Source of the DNA: Flavobacterium sp. UBA6721
Lineage (GTDB): Bacteria > Bacteroidota > Bacteroidia > Flavobacteriales > Flavobacteriaceae
Direction: 5' to 3'
Length of the DNA stretch: 64,000 bases
NCBI GenBank assembly: GCA_002454195.1
Contig: DKIJ01000005.1
Coordinates: 1-64,000, forward strand
Positions 46,914 to 53,801 of this stretch are shown in pieces. The first letter of the stretch is position 1; every line of letters starts with the position of its first letter. The notes beneath the pieces were generated by a model. The model was not told where the DNA came from. It was given only the letters and a program-made list of their open reading frames with translations, and did no database searches. The translations under genes and the position numbers were made by a program.

Positions 46914-47402
46914 ATGATGAAAAAAACAGATAATTTCTCTTTAGAAAACATAGATATGATCGATCTGGAGTTGTTAAAAGTGCTTCAAAAAGATGCAAAA
47001 TTGACGACCAAAGAAATCGCTACACGAGTAAATTTATCTCCTACACCCGTTTATGAAAGAATTAAACGATTGGAAAAAGAGGGTTTTATAGAAAAGTACG
47101 CTGCTATTGTAAATGCTGAAAAATTGGGGCTGCAATTAACGGTATTTTGTAATATCACTTTAAAGGAACATACCAAAGAAATAGGGAATAAGTTTGTAAG
47201 AGATATTGTTTCGCTTAAAGAAGTGGTGGAATGTTACAATATTTCGGGCGATTATGATTTTTTACTGAAAATTATGGTTAGAGATATGAAGCATTATCAG
47301 TCTTTTGTAATTAACGATTTAGGCTCAGTAAAAAATATTGGAAGTGCGCACAGTACTTTTGTGATTGGGGTTATAAAACATAACTATGCTGTGCCGATAT
47401 AA
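46914..47402 (+). CDS. Lrp/AsnC-family transcriptional regulator
   Basis: With the start at ATG 46914, 162 residues. An N-terminal winged helix-turn-helix (IDLELLKVLQKDAKLTTKEIATRVNLSPTPVYERIKRLEKEGFI) is followed by an AsnC/RAM ligand domain (about 70-150) with the EVVECYNISGDYDFLLKIMV strand pair that forms the amino-acid site. Its divergence from mesX-mesD makes methionine, or a related amino acid, the likely effector. The in-frame GTG at 46905 is less probable. Confidence 0.9.
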   Translation: MMKKTDNFSLENIDMIDLELLKVLQKDAKLTTKEIATRVNLSPTPVYERIKRLEKEGFIEKYAAIVNAEKLGLQLTVFCNITLKEHTKEIGNKFVRDIVSLKEVVECYNISGDYDFLLKIMVRDMKHYQSFVINDLGSVKNIGSAHSTFVIGVIKHNYAVPI

Positions 47403-47433
47403 ATGATAAGCCGTTGGGTGAAATTATCAAAAA

Positions 47434-47554
47434 CGTCAGTTCGAGTGTTTTTTTGCGTAATGAAATGAAGCTAAAAATGTATCGAGAACCGTTTTTGATT
47501 ATAAATTTTCTTGTTCTCGATACGATTTTCTAACGAAAATCACTCGAACTGACG
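47434..47554. repeat. Long nested palindromic repeat
   Basis: Outer arms of 14 bp (47434-47447 with 47541-47554) and inner arms of 11 bp (47479-47489 with 47513-47523) are both perfect. The arms carry the words GTCAGTTCGAGTG and TATCGAGAAC, a repeat type I associate with many flavobacterial genomes. Confidence 0.75.
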
Positions 47555-47621
47555 AAATTTAAAAATCAAAAACAATTGCATCTAAGCTGTCAATTTTTAA
47601 TTTTTGAAGAAGGGAACCCTA

Positions 47622-47972
47622 TTATTTCCTCAAAATTTTCTCCATTGTTTTTCCTTTGGCTAATTCGTCAATGAGTTTGTCTAGATAGCGAATTTGCTGC
47701 ATCAGTGGGTTTTCGATTTCTTCTACACGATAACCGCAAATAACGCCTGTAATTTTAGTAACATTCGGGTTGAGTTGTGGTGCTTCCGCAAAAAAGCTTT
47801 CGAAGTCGGTTTTGTTTTCCAGTATTTGGGCTAGGCTTGTTTCGTTGTAGCCTGTTAACCAAAAAATGATGGTATCTACTTCTTCTTTGGTGCGGCCTTT
47901 TCTCTCAGCCTTGGCAATATAATGTGGATAGACCGAAGCAAAAGCCATTTTAAAAACTTTGTTGTTGTTCAT
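47622..47972 (-). CDS. DUF2200-family protein
   Basis: A 116-residue cytoplasmic protein with the DUF2200 signature: [35 protein letters not shown] and the C-terminal [31 protein letters not shown]. Function unknown, though Bacteroidetes and Firmicutes share it widely. Its start overlaps the end of the HhH pseudogene by 23 bp, in another frame. Confidence 0.85.
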   Translation of the reverse strand: MNNNKVFKMAFASVYPHYIAKAERKGRTKEEVDTIIFWLTGYNETSLAQILENKTDFESFFAEAPQLNPNVTKITGVICGYRVEEIENPLMQQIRYLDKLIDELAKGKTMEKILRK

Positions 47973-48270
47973 TTTCTTTCTTTAAAGCTAAATTTTCTTT
48001 TTCTAATGCCGATTGTAATTTAGGAATGGAGCTTTTGCCCAAACCATGAAGCGCTAAAAGTTCTTTTTCGCTATACGCTGCTAATTTTTCTATAGTGGTA
48101 ATTTCTTTGTTTTCTAAAGCCCTTCTGGCAGGAGCCGATAACAAAGATTAAAAGCCTTGTTGAGGTTTTCTATCTGTTTCACAAACAGGGCATACCGGAC
48201 AGTCGCTACTCTTGTAGTATTGATGACCTTTTTTACAAGTTCGTAAAGTATGTTTTGTTGTTGGATTCAT
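47950..48270 (-). pseudogene. Zinc-ribbon/HhH small DNA-binding protein, interrupted by TAA
   Basis: The frame opens at ATG 48270 with a Cys-rich segment (RTCKKGHQYYKSSDCPVCPVCE, four spaced cysteines). After 40 codons it meets TAA at 48148-48150, then continues in phase as SLLSAPARRALENKEITTIEKLAAYSEKELLALHGLGKSSIPKLQ. That part is a helix-hairpin-helix like the RNA polymerase alpha C-terminal domain. Relatives have Leu at the stop, so TTA to TAA would explain it. A reinitiation at TTG 48144 could still make the HhH part. Confidence 0.75.
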
Positions 48271-48838
48271 TGTTGTGTTTTTTGCGAGTGCGTGACGCTT
48301 GCGCAAGCCTGATGTTTTTATTTTTTATAAATCCCAAGATAAAATTATACTGTTCCTCAATTGGGATTTCTTTTTTTGAATTTTTTTCGATGTTCTTGCC
48401 TTCTTTAGTCCATAAATAGGGGAAAAAATTAAAAACAGTATCTCCGTTTAATTTTGAAACTTCGCTTTTCCAGTTCTTCCATCTAAGGCCTTTGTAAAAA
48501 TCATCCAAATCATTATTGAAGCAGAAGAGTAAGAATTCGGAGTAACTCAAATCAAGTGGTTCAAATTCTAAACTATCTGGTGCTAAATAATATATTTTTC
48601 CTAAATCGTTTCCAAGTCCGCCACCGTTTAAGAGGAAAAAACCACTGTTTACTAATGCGTAAACAAATCTTGTTCTAATGTATTCTTCGCTGAAATTTCA
48701 GTTAGTGTCTTTGCAATTTGCTTTAGAAGCAAAAGAAACTACTCCAAGTTCTTTTTCGTGAAAGGATTTATCAATAAAATCTAAGTCTTTAAATTTTACA
48801 TCAAAGTCAGTTAGGTAGTCTTTAAATATTTTGATCAT
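48233..48838 (-). pseudogene. DUF2625-family protein, interrupted by TGA
   Basis: From ATG 48838 the frame encodes MIKIFKDYLTDFDVKF up to NCKDTN, meets TGA at codon 47 (48698-48700), then continues in phase with NFSEEYIRTRFVYALVNSGFFLLNGGG and SYSEFLLFCFNNDLDDFYKGLRWKNW. This is the DUF2625 pattern, with about 200 codons in all. Trp is expected at the stop, so it is again TGG to TGA. The extreme C-terminus runs past the usual family end into the next gene. Confidence 0.75.
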
Positions 48839-48991
48839 TATTGTTTTTATAAATTTTCAGCTAAGTTAATTTATTCCGTTCGTTTTTATACAGAAGCTTT
48901 AGAAAAAACAAATCTTTTGCTTTTTCTAGCGTTTGTGTTGTGTGGGTAAAAAACCAGATGTGTTGTTTGCGAGTTGATTTTTTTACATTGA

Positions 48992-49124
48992 CGCACAACG
49001 GTTTCGTGTATGAGCAGTAGCGGATTTGAAAGTACAAACCTTTCAGTTTAGCACAAAGCTTATTAAAAGCACAGACCTTGATTTTACCACTTCACCCGCT
49101 ATTGCTTATACACAATGTTGTGCG
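48992..49124. repeat. attC-like imperfect palindrome on the merA side
   Basis: A 133-bp element whose ends (48992-49023 and 49096-49124) are imperfect inverted copies. It begins CGCACAAC and ends GTTGTGCG, with matching GTATGAGCAGTAGCGG / CCGCTATTGCTTATAC arms. The 48839-49260 gap holds this element, a preceding segment (about 48935-48991) that resembles the one at 53375-53440, and the hairpin at 49186, but no gene. Confidence 0.65.
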
Positions 49125-49185
49125 TTCGCCCTTTATTTTCAGTCGGTTTAGTCAATTTTCAAAGGTAGGATTTTTTGGGGTAGGG

Positions 49186-49251
49186 AAGGCACTCTCTCTT
49201 GCAAGTTTTGGTCAAGCGTTGGCTGGTGCGACTTGCAAGAGTGTGTGCCTT
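49186..49251. repeat. Large inverted repeat next to merA
   Basis: Twenty-one-base arms 49186-49206 and 49231-49251 match at 19 positions around a 24-nt loop. It starts 10 bp past the merA stop. There is no long U run, so it is probably part of the island boundary, although it could terminate merA transcription. Confidence 0.65.
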
Positions 49252-49260
49252 TGGGGCGGA

Positions 49261-50913
49261 TTAACTGGCACAGCAACTTAATTTTGATACGTCTTTTCCG
49301 AAAATTATTGCTGCTAATTTTATACCTTCTCCCAAAGTCAAATAAGGGTAGAAACTGTCTGCTAAGTCTTTCACCATTATTCCGTATTTGATTGCCATAC
49401 TTAATTGTTGTATGAGTTCTCCACCTTCGGGTGCGACTACTCTTGCACCTATAAGTTTGTCAGTTTCCGAGTTACGAATGAGTTTGATGAAACCCCTTGT
49501 GTCGTTGGCTGCTATGGCTCTCGGTACGTCTTTCAATTCCAATTTTGACACTTCAAACGGAATGCCTTTTGATTCTGCCTGTGCTTCATCTAAACCTGCC
49601 CCTGCAATTTGTGGGTCAGTAAACACCACCCAAGGTAAAGAAGAATAATCGGCTTTATTATCTGTTCCTGAGAACGCATTTTCAACGGCAATTTTACCTT
49701 CAAAAGCGGCTGTATAAACAAATGCAGGGGTGTTGGTTACGTCACCTGCTGCGTAAATGTTAGGTAGATTGGTTTCCATTTTTTCATTTACAGCGATATG
49801 TCCGCTTTTGGTGAGTTCCAAACCAATGTTATCTAACCCTAATTGGCTTGTATTGGCTTTTGTGCCTGTGGCAATTACTACCTTACCTTTTTCTATAATT
49901 TGCGTAAATGAACCGTCAGGACATTTACAGTGAATGATGGTTTCATTCGCTTGTTTCTCGAATTTCACGGCTCTGAAATTAGGTAAGATTTCAATGCCTT
50001 CTTTTCGCATTTGGGTTTCCAATGCTTCACTGATGTCTGGGGTTTGTGTCCGTAGAACACGGTCGGTAAATTCAATGATTCGGACTTTAACGCCTAAACG
50101 ATTGTACGCCATTGCAATTTCCAAACCTATGTAACCTGCTCCCATAATGGTCAAGCTTTCGGGTTTTTCTTCCAAGTCGAAAAGGGAAACGTTGGTCAAG
50201 TAGTCAATTTTGTCCAATCCTTCAATAGTCGGAATGTTGGTCGTAGCTCCCGCAGCAATTAAAAATTTGAGGGCTTTGTATTCCTTGCCGTCAACCAAAA
50301 TGGTTTTGTTGTCTTTGAATTTTGCCCAACCTTTTAGCATAGTCAGGTTTTCAAAATCGCTTACCACATCCATATATTTTTTCTCTTGAAGTGTGGCTAC
50401 TAATTTTTTCTTGTCTTTGATGATTTGAGCAAAATCAATATCAACGCCTTTTGGTCGGATGCCTTCAAAGTTGGAATGTGTAGCGTGATAAGCCGACTCG
50501 CCTGCACGAATAAGATTTTTAGAAGGCACACAACCCACGTTGACACAAGTACCGCCAAAGTCCAAACCACCGTTTACCATTAAGGTCGATAATCCTAAAC
50601 TTTCGGCTTTGATTGCTGCCGAAAATGCAGCCGAACCGCCACCGATAATGATTAAATCAAATTGATTAATTCCGCTGTTTCCATTATCAGGGATTTCACT
50701 TTTTACACGATAGTTTTTTGTGCCGTTGATGGTATTAATGATTTCTTCTTTACTTGTTTTGGTAGGGTCAAAAGAACATTCGCAAGTAGCTTTTGGATAG
50801 CTCACATTAGCTTCTTTTACACCTTCATTTTTGGAAAGTAATTTTTCAATGCCTGTTGCACAATGGTCGCAGGTCATACCTGCAATTTCCAATTTTATTT
50901 TTTCTTCTTTCAT
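49261..50913 (-). CDS. merA: Mercuric reductase
   Basis: Reduces Hg(II) to volatile Hg(0) with NADPH and FAD. The 550-residue protein has an N-terminal HMA domain (GMTCDHC, Cys15/Cys18), the FAD motif IIIGGGSAAFSAA near 88-100, the redox pair GGTCVNVGCVPSK (Cys123/Cys128), the NAD motif IMGAGYIGLEIA and the C-terminal vicinal pair Cys547-Cys548 that hands mercury to the active site. All diagnostic residues are present. It is the last gene of the operon, 30 nt after merB. Confidence 0.96.
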   Translation of the reverse strand: MKEEKIKLEIAGMTCDHCATGIEKLLSKNEGVKEANVSYPKATCECSFDPTKTSKEEIINTINGTKNYRVKSEIPDNGNSGINQFDLIIIGGGSAAFSAAIKAESLGLSTLMVNGGLDFGGTCVNVGCVPSKNLIRAGESAYHATHSNFEGIRPKGVDIDFAQIIKDKKKLVATLQEKKYMDVVSDFENLTMLKGWAKFKDNKTILVDGKEYKALKFLIAAGATTNIPTIEGLDKIDYLTNVSLFDLEEKPESLTIMGAGYIGLEIAMAYNRLGVKVRIIEFTDRVLRTQTPDISEALETQMRKEGIEILPNFRAVKFEKQANETIIHCKCPDGSFTQIIEKGKVVIATGTKANTSQLGLDNIGLELTKSGHIAVNEKMETNLPNIYAAGDVTNTPAFVYTAAFEGKIAVENAFSGTDNKADYSSLPWVVFTDPQIAGAGLDEAQAESKGIPFEVSKLELKDVPRAIAANDTRGFIKLIRNSETDKLIGARVVAPEGGELIQQLSMAIKYGIMVKDLADSFYPYLTLGEGIKLAAIIFGKDVSKLSCCAS

Positions 50914-50943
50914 CTTATTTTTTTAATTTATTTAGGACTATAC

Positions 50944-51555
50944 TTAACAACATTTCATTCCTATGTTTTTAGGCTCAAAGAAATCCTCAAGCGTCAATAT
51001 TTTTCCATCAGGATTATTTTTTAACCATTGTTTTGCTGTTCTTTCGCTTGCAAAAAATGAAACGTGATTACATAGCGACCCTTTAATATTGCAGGTGTCA
51101 ACAGATTCTACCCAAGAAATAAATAAAGGATATGGCTTTGTCCAAAGCAATTGACCACCATTTATTTGTAACTCAATAGGTGAACCATCAATAGGATCAG
51201 TAGAACGAACATTAGCTTCCACATCTAACCATTCAGCAAACAGAATGGCATCTACTACACACCATGTGTATAACATCTTACCATTTACAATAAAGCGATG
51301 TTTGGTAGGAACTGTAGATAGACCAGAAAATGCAATAATATTTCCTTGTACATCGGTTTCGCCCAGTTTATTCAAAATAGCGTCCGCTTTATCTTTGGAC
51401 ACTTTTATTAGTTTATAAAATCTGTTTTTAGATATAGAACTGCCTAGCATCAATTCTTGAAATATTCGTAAAATAAAATCGCTATTCTTTATCTTAAATT
51501 CAGAAAAAAGAATGTCGTTTAATTGACCGTCAATATATTTTCGTTGATTTTTCAT
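50944..51555 (-). CDS. merB: Alkylmercury lyase
   Basis: Cleaves the carbon-mercury bond of organomercurials. The 203-residue protein has a helical N-terminal domain and a catalytic domain with Cys99, Asp102 (YTWCVVDA) and Cys162 (GSLCNHVSFFAS). These correspond to the Cys/Asp/Cys triad of characterised MerB with an offset of three. The C-terminal Cys-Cys (GMKCC) is extra and could pass Hg(II) on to MerA. It makes the resistance broad-spectrum. Confidence 0.92.
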   Translation of the reverse strand: MKNQRKYIDGQLNDILFSEFKIKNSDFILRIFQELMLGSSISKNRFYKLIKVSKDKADAILNKLGETDVQGNIIAFSGLSTVPTKHRFIVNGKMLYTWCVVDAILFAEWLDVEANVRSTDPIDGSPIELQINGGQLLWTKPYPLFISWVESVDTCNIKGSLCNHVSFFASERTAKQWLKNNPDGKILTLEDFFEPKNIGMKCC

Positions 51556-51574
51556 AAGTTTTCTATTTGGGGTT

Positions 51575-51871
51575 TTACTGCAAACATGCTTTACTTCCTA
51601 TAATATCGCCATCTGATGCACTCCAGATATAAGAAAGACCATCTCCTGTTGCTGTAGCTGTTACTTTTGTGGTTGCCCCAATCGCAATGGTGCTTTGTCC
51701 CGCACTCAAATCTGTGTAAGAAATGGTCGAAGTACCTGTTGGGGTGGAAGAATTAGTACCGGGAGTTGAAGAATTTGTTGGTTTTACTTCCGGTTCCTGT
51801 ACTTCTTTATTACAACTAGCTACTATCATCCCGATAGTAACAATGCCTAAAATTAATTTTACAGTTTTCAT
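51575..51871 (-). CDS. Small lipoprotein within the mer operon, probably truncated
   Basis: From ATG 51871 the protein has 98 residues. A lipobox (MIVASC) is followed by a Thr/Ser/Pro linker and the beginning of an Ig/PKD-like beta domain (TISYTDLSAGQSTIAIGATTKVTATATGDGLSYIWSASDGDIIGS). It stops soon after as KACLQ, so the domain lacks its last strands. A longer frame to 51922 overlaps merP and is unlikely. No mercury role is known for such proteins. It could be a decayed passenger or an envelope accessory. Confidence 0.65.
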   Translation of the reverse strand: MKTVKLILGIVTIGMIVASCNKEVQEPEVKPTNSSTPGTNSSTPTGTSTISYTDLSAGQSTIAIGATTKVTATATGDGLSYIWSASDGDIIGSKACLQ

Positions 51872-51872
51872 A

Positions 51873-52220
51873 TTATTTAGAATTTTCTTTAATGATTTCG
51901 GCTTTATAACCTGTTTTTTCAATTACTTTTATGATAGCTTCAGGATTTGTTTTGCTTGGGTCGTACTGGATAGTTGCCAAATCGCCTGGATATTCCACTT
52001 TGTGTTCAATAATGCCGTCCACTTCTTTGAGGGCATTTGAAATGTGGTTGGAGCAACCTGCACAAGTCATTCCCGTTATTTTCAATTTCAGGGTTTTACC
52101 TTCTTGCTGGTTTGTATTTGCTGTTTGTGCTTTACTGTCATTCGGTTTGCAACATTGAGCATTAAGCTGAGCAATTCCAATTAGGAACAAAGCACTCAAT
52201 AGAATTAAATTCTTTTTCAT
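51873..52220 (-). CDS. merP: Periplasmic heavy-metal-binding protein, MerP-like
   Basis: A 115-residue exported protein: signal peptide to about residue 21, a Cys-Cys pair at 23-24, a polar linker and an HMA domain (about 44-110) with GMTCAGC (Cys53/Cys56). It binds Hg(II) in the periplasm and passes it to the MerT part of the importer. The Cys-Cys pair just after the signal peptide is an extra feature. It lies 47 nt downstream of merTP. Confidence 0.85.
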   Translation of the reverse strand: MKKNLILLSALFLIGIAQLNAQCCKPNDSKAQTANTNQQEGKTLKLKITGMTCAGCSNHISNALKEVDGIIEHKVEYPGDLATIQYDPSKTNPEAIIKVIEKTGYKAEIIKENSK

Positions 52221-52267
52221 AGTATAATTATTTAATTAAGTTCTTAAATACGAGGGGCAAAAAAATA

Positions 52268-52873
52268 CTATTTCTTGCCAACCACTTTGTAACCTGTACC
52301 GTTGATGGCTTCTTCAATTTGAGCAAGACTCACTTTGGTTTGGTCAAATTCTACTTTGGCAGTCGCTTCTTCATAAATCGCATCTACCTTAACAATGCCT
52401 GGCAATTTGTTCACATCATTTTCTACGTGTGAAGCACAACCATTGCAAGTCATTCCTTTTACATCAAAAGTTACCGTTTGGATGTCAGAAGCATTGACGA
52501 TTACAACTTCCTTGTTGTCGTTTGAAGGATAGAAAATGTGTGCATAGTTTGGAAAAGCGAGCATCAAGGCTGCAAACACGGTTACAATTCCCAAGAATGT
52601 TTTGGTCTGCATAAAGAGTTTTTTTTCGTCTTCTTCGCAATCACATTGGATTTCTTCGGCTGTTCGTGGTTTGAGTTTCTGATACCAAGCAAAGCCCAAT
52701 ACCAAAACGGTGATACCGATTAGATAAGGTCTTGCTGGTTCCATCCATGAAAAGGTAGATGCCACTCCTGAAGCTCCTGAAATAAGAGCCAATACTGGTG
52801 TAATGCAGCAAAGTGATGCTGCTACTGCCGAAAGCACTCCCGCTCCGACAAGTCTGTTGTTTTTCTTGTTCAT
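52268..52873 (-). CDS. merTP: Mercuric transporter, MerT-MerP fusion (MerTP)
   Basis: A 201-residue inner-membrane importer. Three helices carry the MerT cysteines Cys22/Cys23 in the first helix and a cytoplasmic pair Cys77/Cys79 (QCDCEED). A C-terminal HMA domain follows with GMTCNGC (Cys143/Cys146). The fused layout is common in Bacteroidetes mer operons. Its ATG overlaps the arsR-type stop (ATGA), so the two are translationally coupled. Confidence 0.92.
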   Translation of the reverse strand: MNKKNNRLVGAGVLSAVAASLCCITPVLALISGASGVASTFSWMEPARPYLIGITVLVLGFAWYQKLKPRTAEEIQCDCEEDEKKLFMQTKTFLGIVTVFAALMLAFPNYAHIFYPSNDNKEVVIVNASDIQTVTFDVKGMTCNGCASHVENDVNKLPGIVKVDAIYEEATAKVEFDQTKVSLAQIEEAINGTGYKVVGKK

Positions 52874-53247
52874 ACTGTTTCCTTTTTTGAATTGTTTATG
52901 ATGTGTTTAAAAAATGGACGAAGTAAAGTAAGTTGCTCCTGTTTCAAAGAGTAGAAAATAGTTTGTCCTTCTCTTCTTCCTTCAATGACGTTTCCGTCTT
53001 TGAGTTTTCTGAGGTGTTGCGAAACGGCAGGGATGCTCATTCCGAGAATGTCTGAAAGGTCGCAGGGACATAGTTCGTTTTCTTCTTCTAAGAGAAATAA
53101 GATTTTCAACCTTACTTCGTTTCCCGCCAATGCTAAAAGTCCACTCAGTTGGCTGAATGCCTTGTCGTTGGTTTGAAGTATTACTCTACAATTGTCTATT
53201 TGAACCTTGTCGGCAAACACACGGATACACGATTGATTGTTTTCCAT
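52870..53247 (-). CDS. ArsR/SmtB-family metalloregulator of the mer operon
   Basis: A 125-residue winged-helix repressor with the metal motif ELCPCDLSDIL (Cys60/Cys62) in the recognition region, a DNA-binding helix SIPAVSQHLRKLKDGNVI, and extra cysteines at 7 and 20. First gene of the mer operon, where proteobacteria would have MerR. It probably represses the operon until Hg(II) or an organomercurial binds. An upstream inverted repeat overlaps its promoter. Confidence 0.9.
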   Translation of the reverse strand: MENNQSCIRVFADKVQIDNCRVILQTNDKAFSQLSGLLALAGNEVRLKILFLLEEENELCPCDLSDILGMSIPAVSQHLRKLKDGNVIEGRREGQTIFYSLKQEQLTLLRPFFKHIINNSKKETV

Positions 53248-53277
53248 AATTTCCTTGTTTAGGATTTAATAACGCAG

Positions 53278-53317
53278 CAAAAATACAAATAGTTTTCTTA
53301 TTTAAGCAAATACTTAA
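53278..53317 (-). promoter_or_regulatory. mer operon promoter and candidate ArsR operator
   Basis: On the minus strand, TTTG (53307-53310) and TATTTTTG (53278-53285) are 21 nt apart, 30 nt before the regulator's ATG. The inverted repeat TTAAG/CTTAA (53302-53306 and 53313-53317) overlaps the -33 element, a natural repressor site. Confidence 0.6.
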
Positions 53318-53369
53318 TTATAGTTTTTAACAATTCTTCTTTGTCAGCGGTGGGTGATTTAGCTCTTTT

Positions 53370-53460
53370 GGTTTTTTAGCGTTGGCTTTGAGTGTCGGAA
53401 AAACCAAATGTGCTAAATGTGCGGTGGGTTTTTAGGGTGACGCACAACTTGTTTACATAC
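53370..53460. repeat. Island-boundary repeat on the regulator side
   Basis: Contains the hairpin GGTTTTTT/GGAAAAACC (53370-53377 and 53397-53405) and the undecamer TGACGCACAAC (53438-53448). That undecamer is identical to 48989-48999 and preceded by similar sequence there. The two copies diverge directly after CACAAC. Confidence 0.6.
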
Positions 53461-53552
53461 GAAACAAACTTTCGCCAATCTACCCGAACTAGGATGTATA
53501 TGCGAAGTTTTGTTTCTTTTTCAAATATACTTATTTTTCTTATAAATAATTT

Positions 53553-53678
53553 ATGATCCTTAAAAATGACTATTCTTTGGAGCATGAATTTTTTAACCCT
53601 GAGTTGTCTGCTGATAGACAGTGGGTAAGAGAGGCATCCTTGTGGTTTTTCTTAGAATTTGAAATTTTTTCAGATTAA
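53553..53678 (+). CDS. Small open frame, possibly a gene remnant
   Basis: A 41-codon frame (segments MILKNDYSLEHEFFNPELS and DRQWVREASLWFFLEF) with protein-like composition in the 554-bp space between the mer operon and the SPT gene. It has no recognisable family, and no clear ribosome-binding or promoter signal. It may be a fragment left at the island edge. Confidence 0.25.
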   Translation: MILKNDYSLEHEFFNPELSADRQWVREASLWFFLEFEIFSD

Positions 53679-53757
53679 AACCCTATGATAGGGCTAACAG
53701 CTAGCTTGACCTCTGAAAATAATTGTGCTTTCCAGCCCTTTATAAAATTTAAATAAT

Positions 53758-53765
53758 TATTTTTG
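53758..53765 (+). promoter_or_regulatory. Predicted -7 box (TATTTTTG) of the SPT-like gene
   Basis: An exact TAnnTTTG match followed by C, 36 nt before the ATG at 53802. The in-frame TTG at 53763 is part of this box. Confidence 0.65.
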
Positions 53766-53801
53766 CAACCTCTTAAAATTAAAATTATTACTGGATATAT
53801 T

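Noticed and set aside
40954..48838. TGA read as tryptophan (recoded genetic code), because two interrupted genes have TGA at Trp positions
   Set aside because: TGA is used as an ordinary stop in many intact genes here, for example the FabK-like gene whose stop overlaps the next ATG, the LysM gene and the YwqK-like gene; two other interruptions are TAA.
48839..53760. A transposon carrying the mer genes
   Set aside because: No transposase or integrase frame and no classical terminal inverted repeats with target duplications were found; only the attC-like flanks support mobility.
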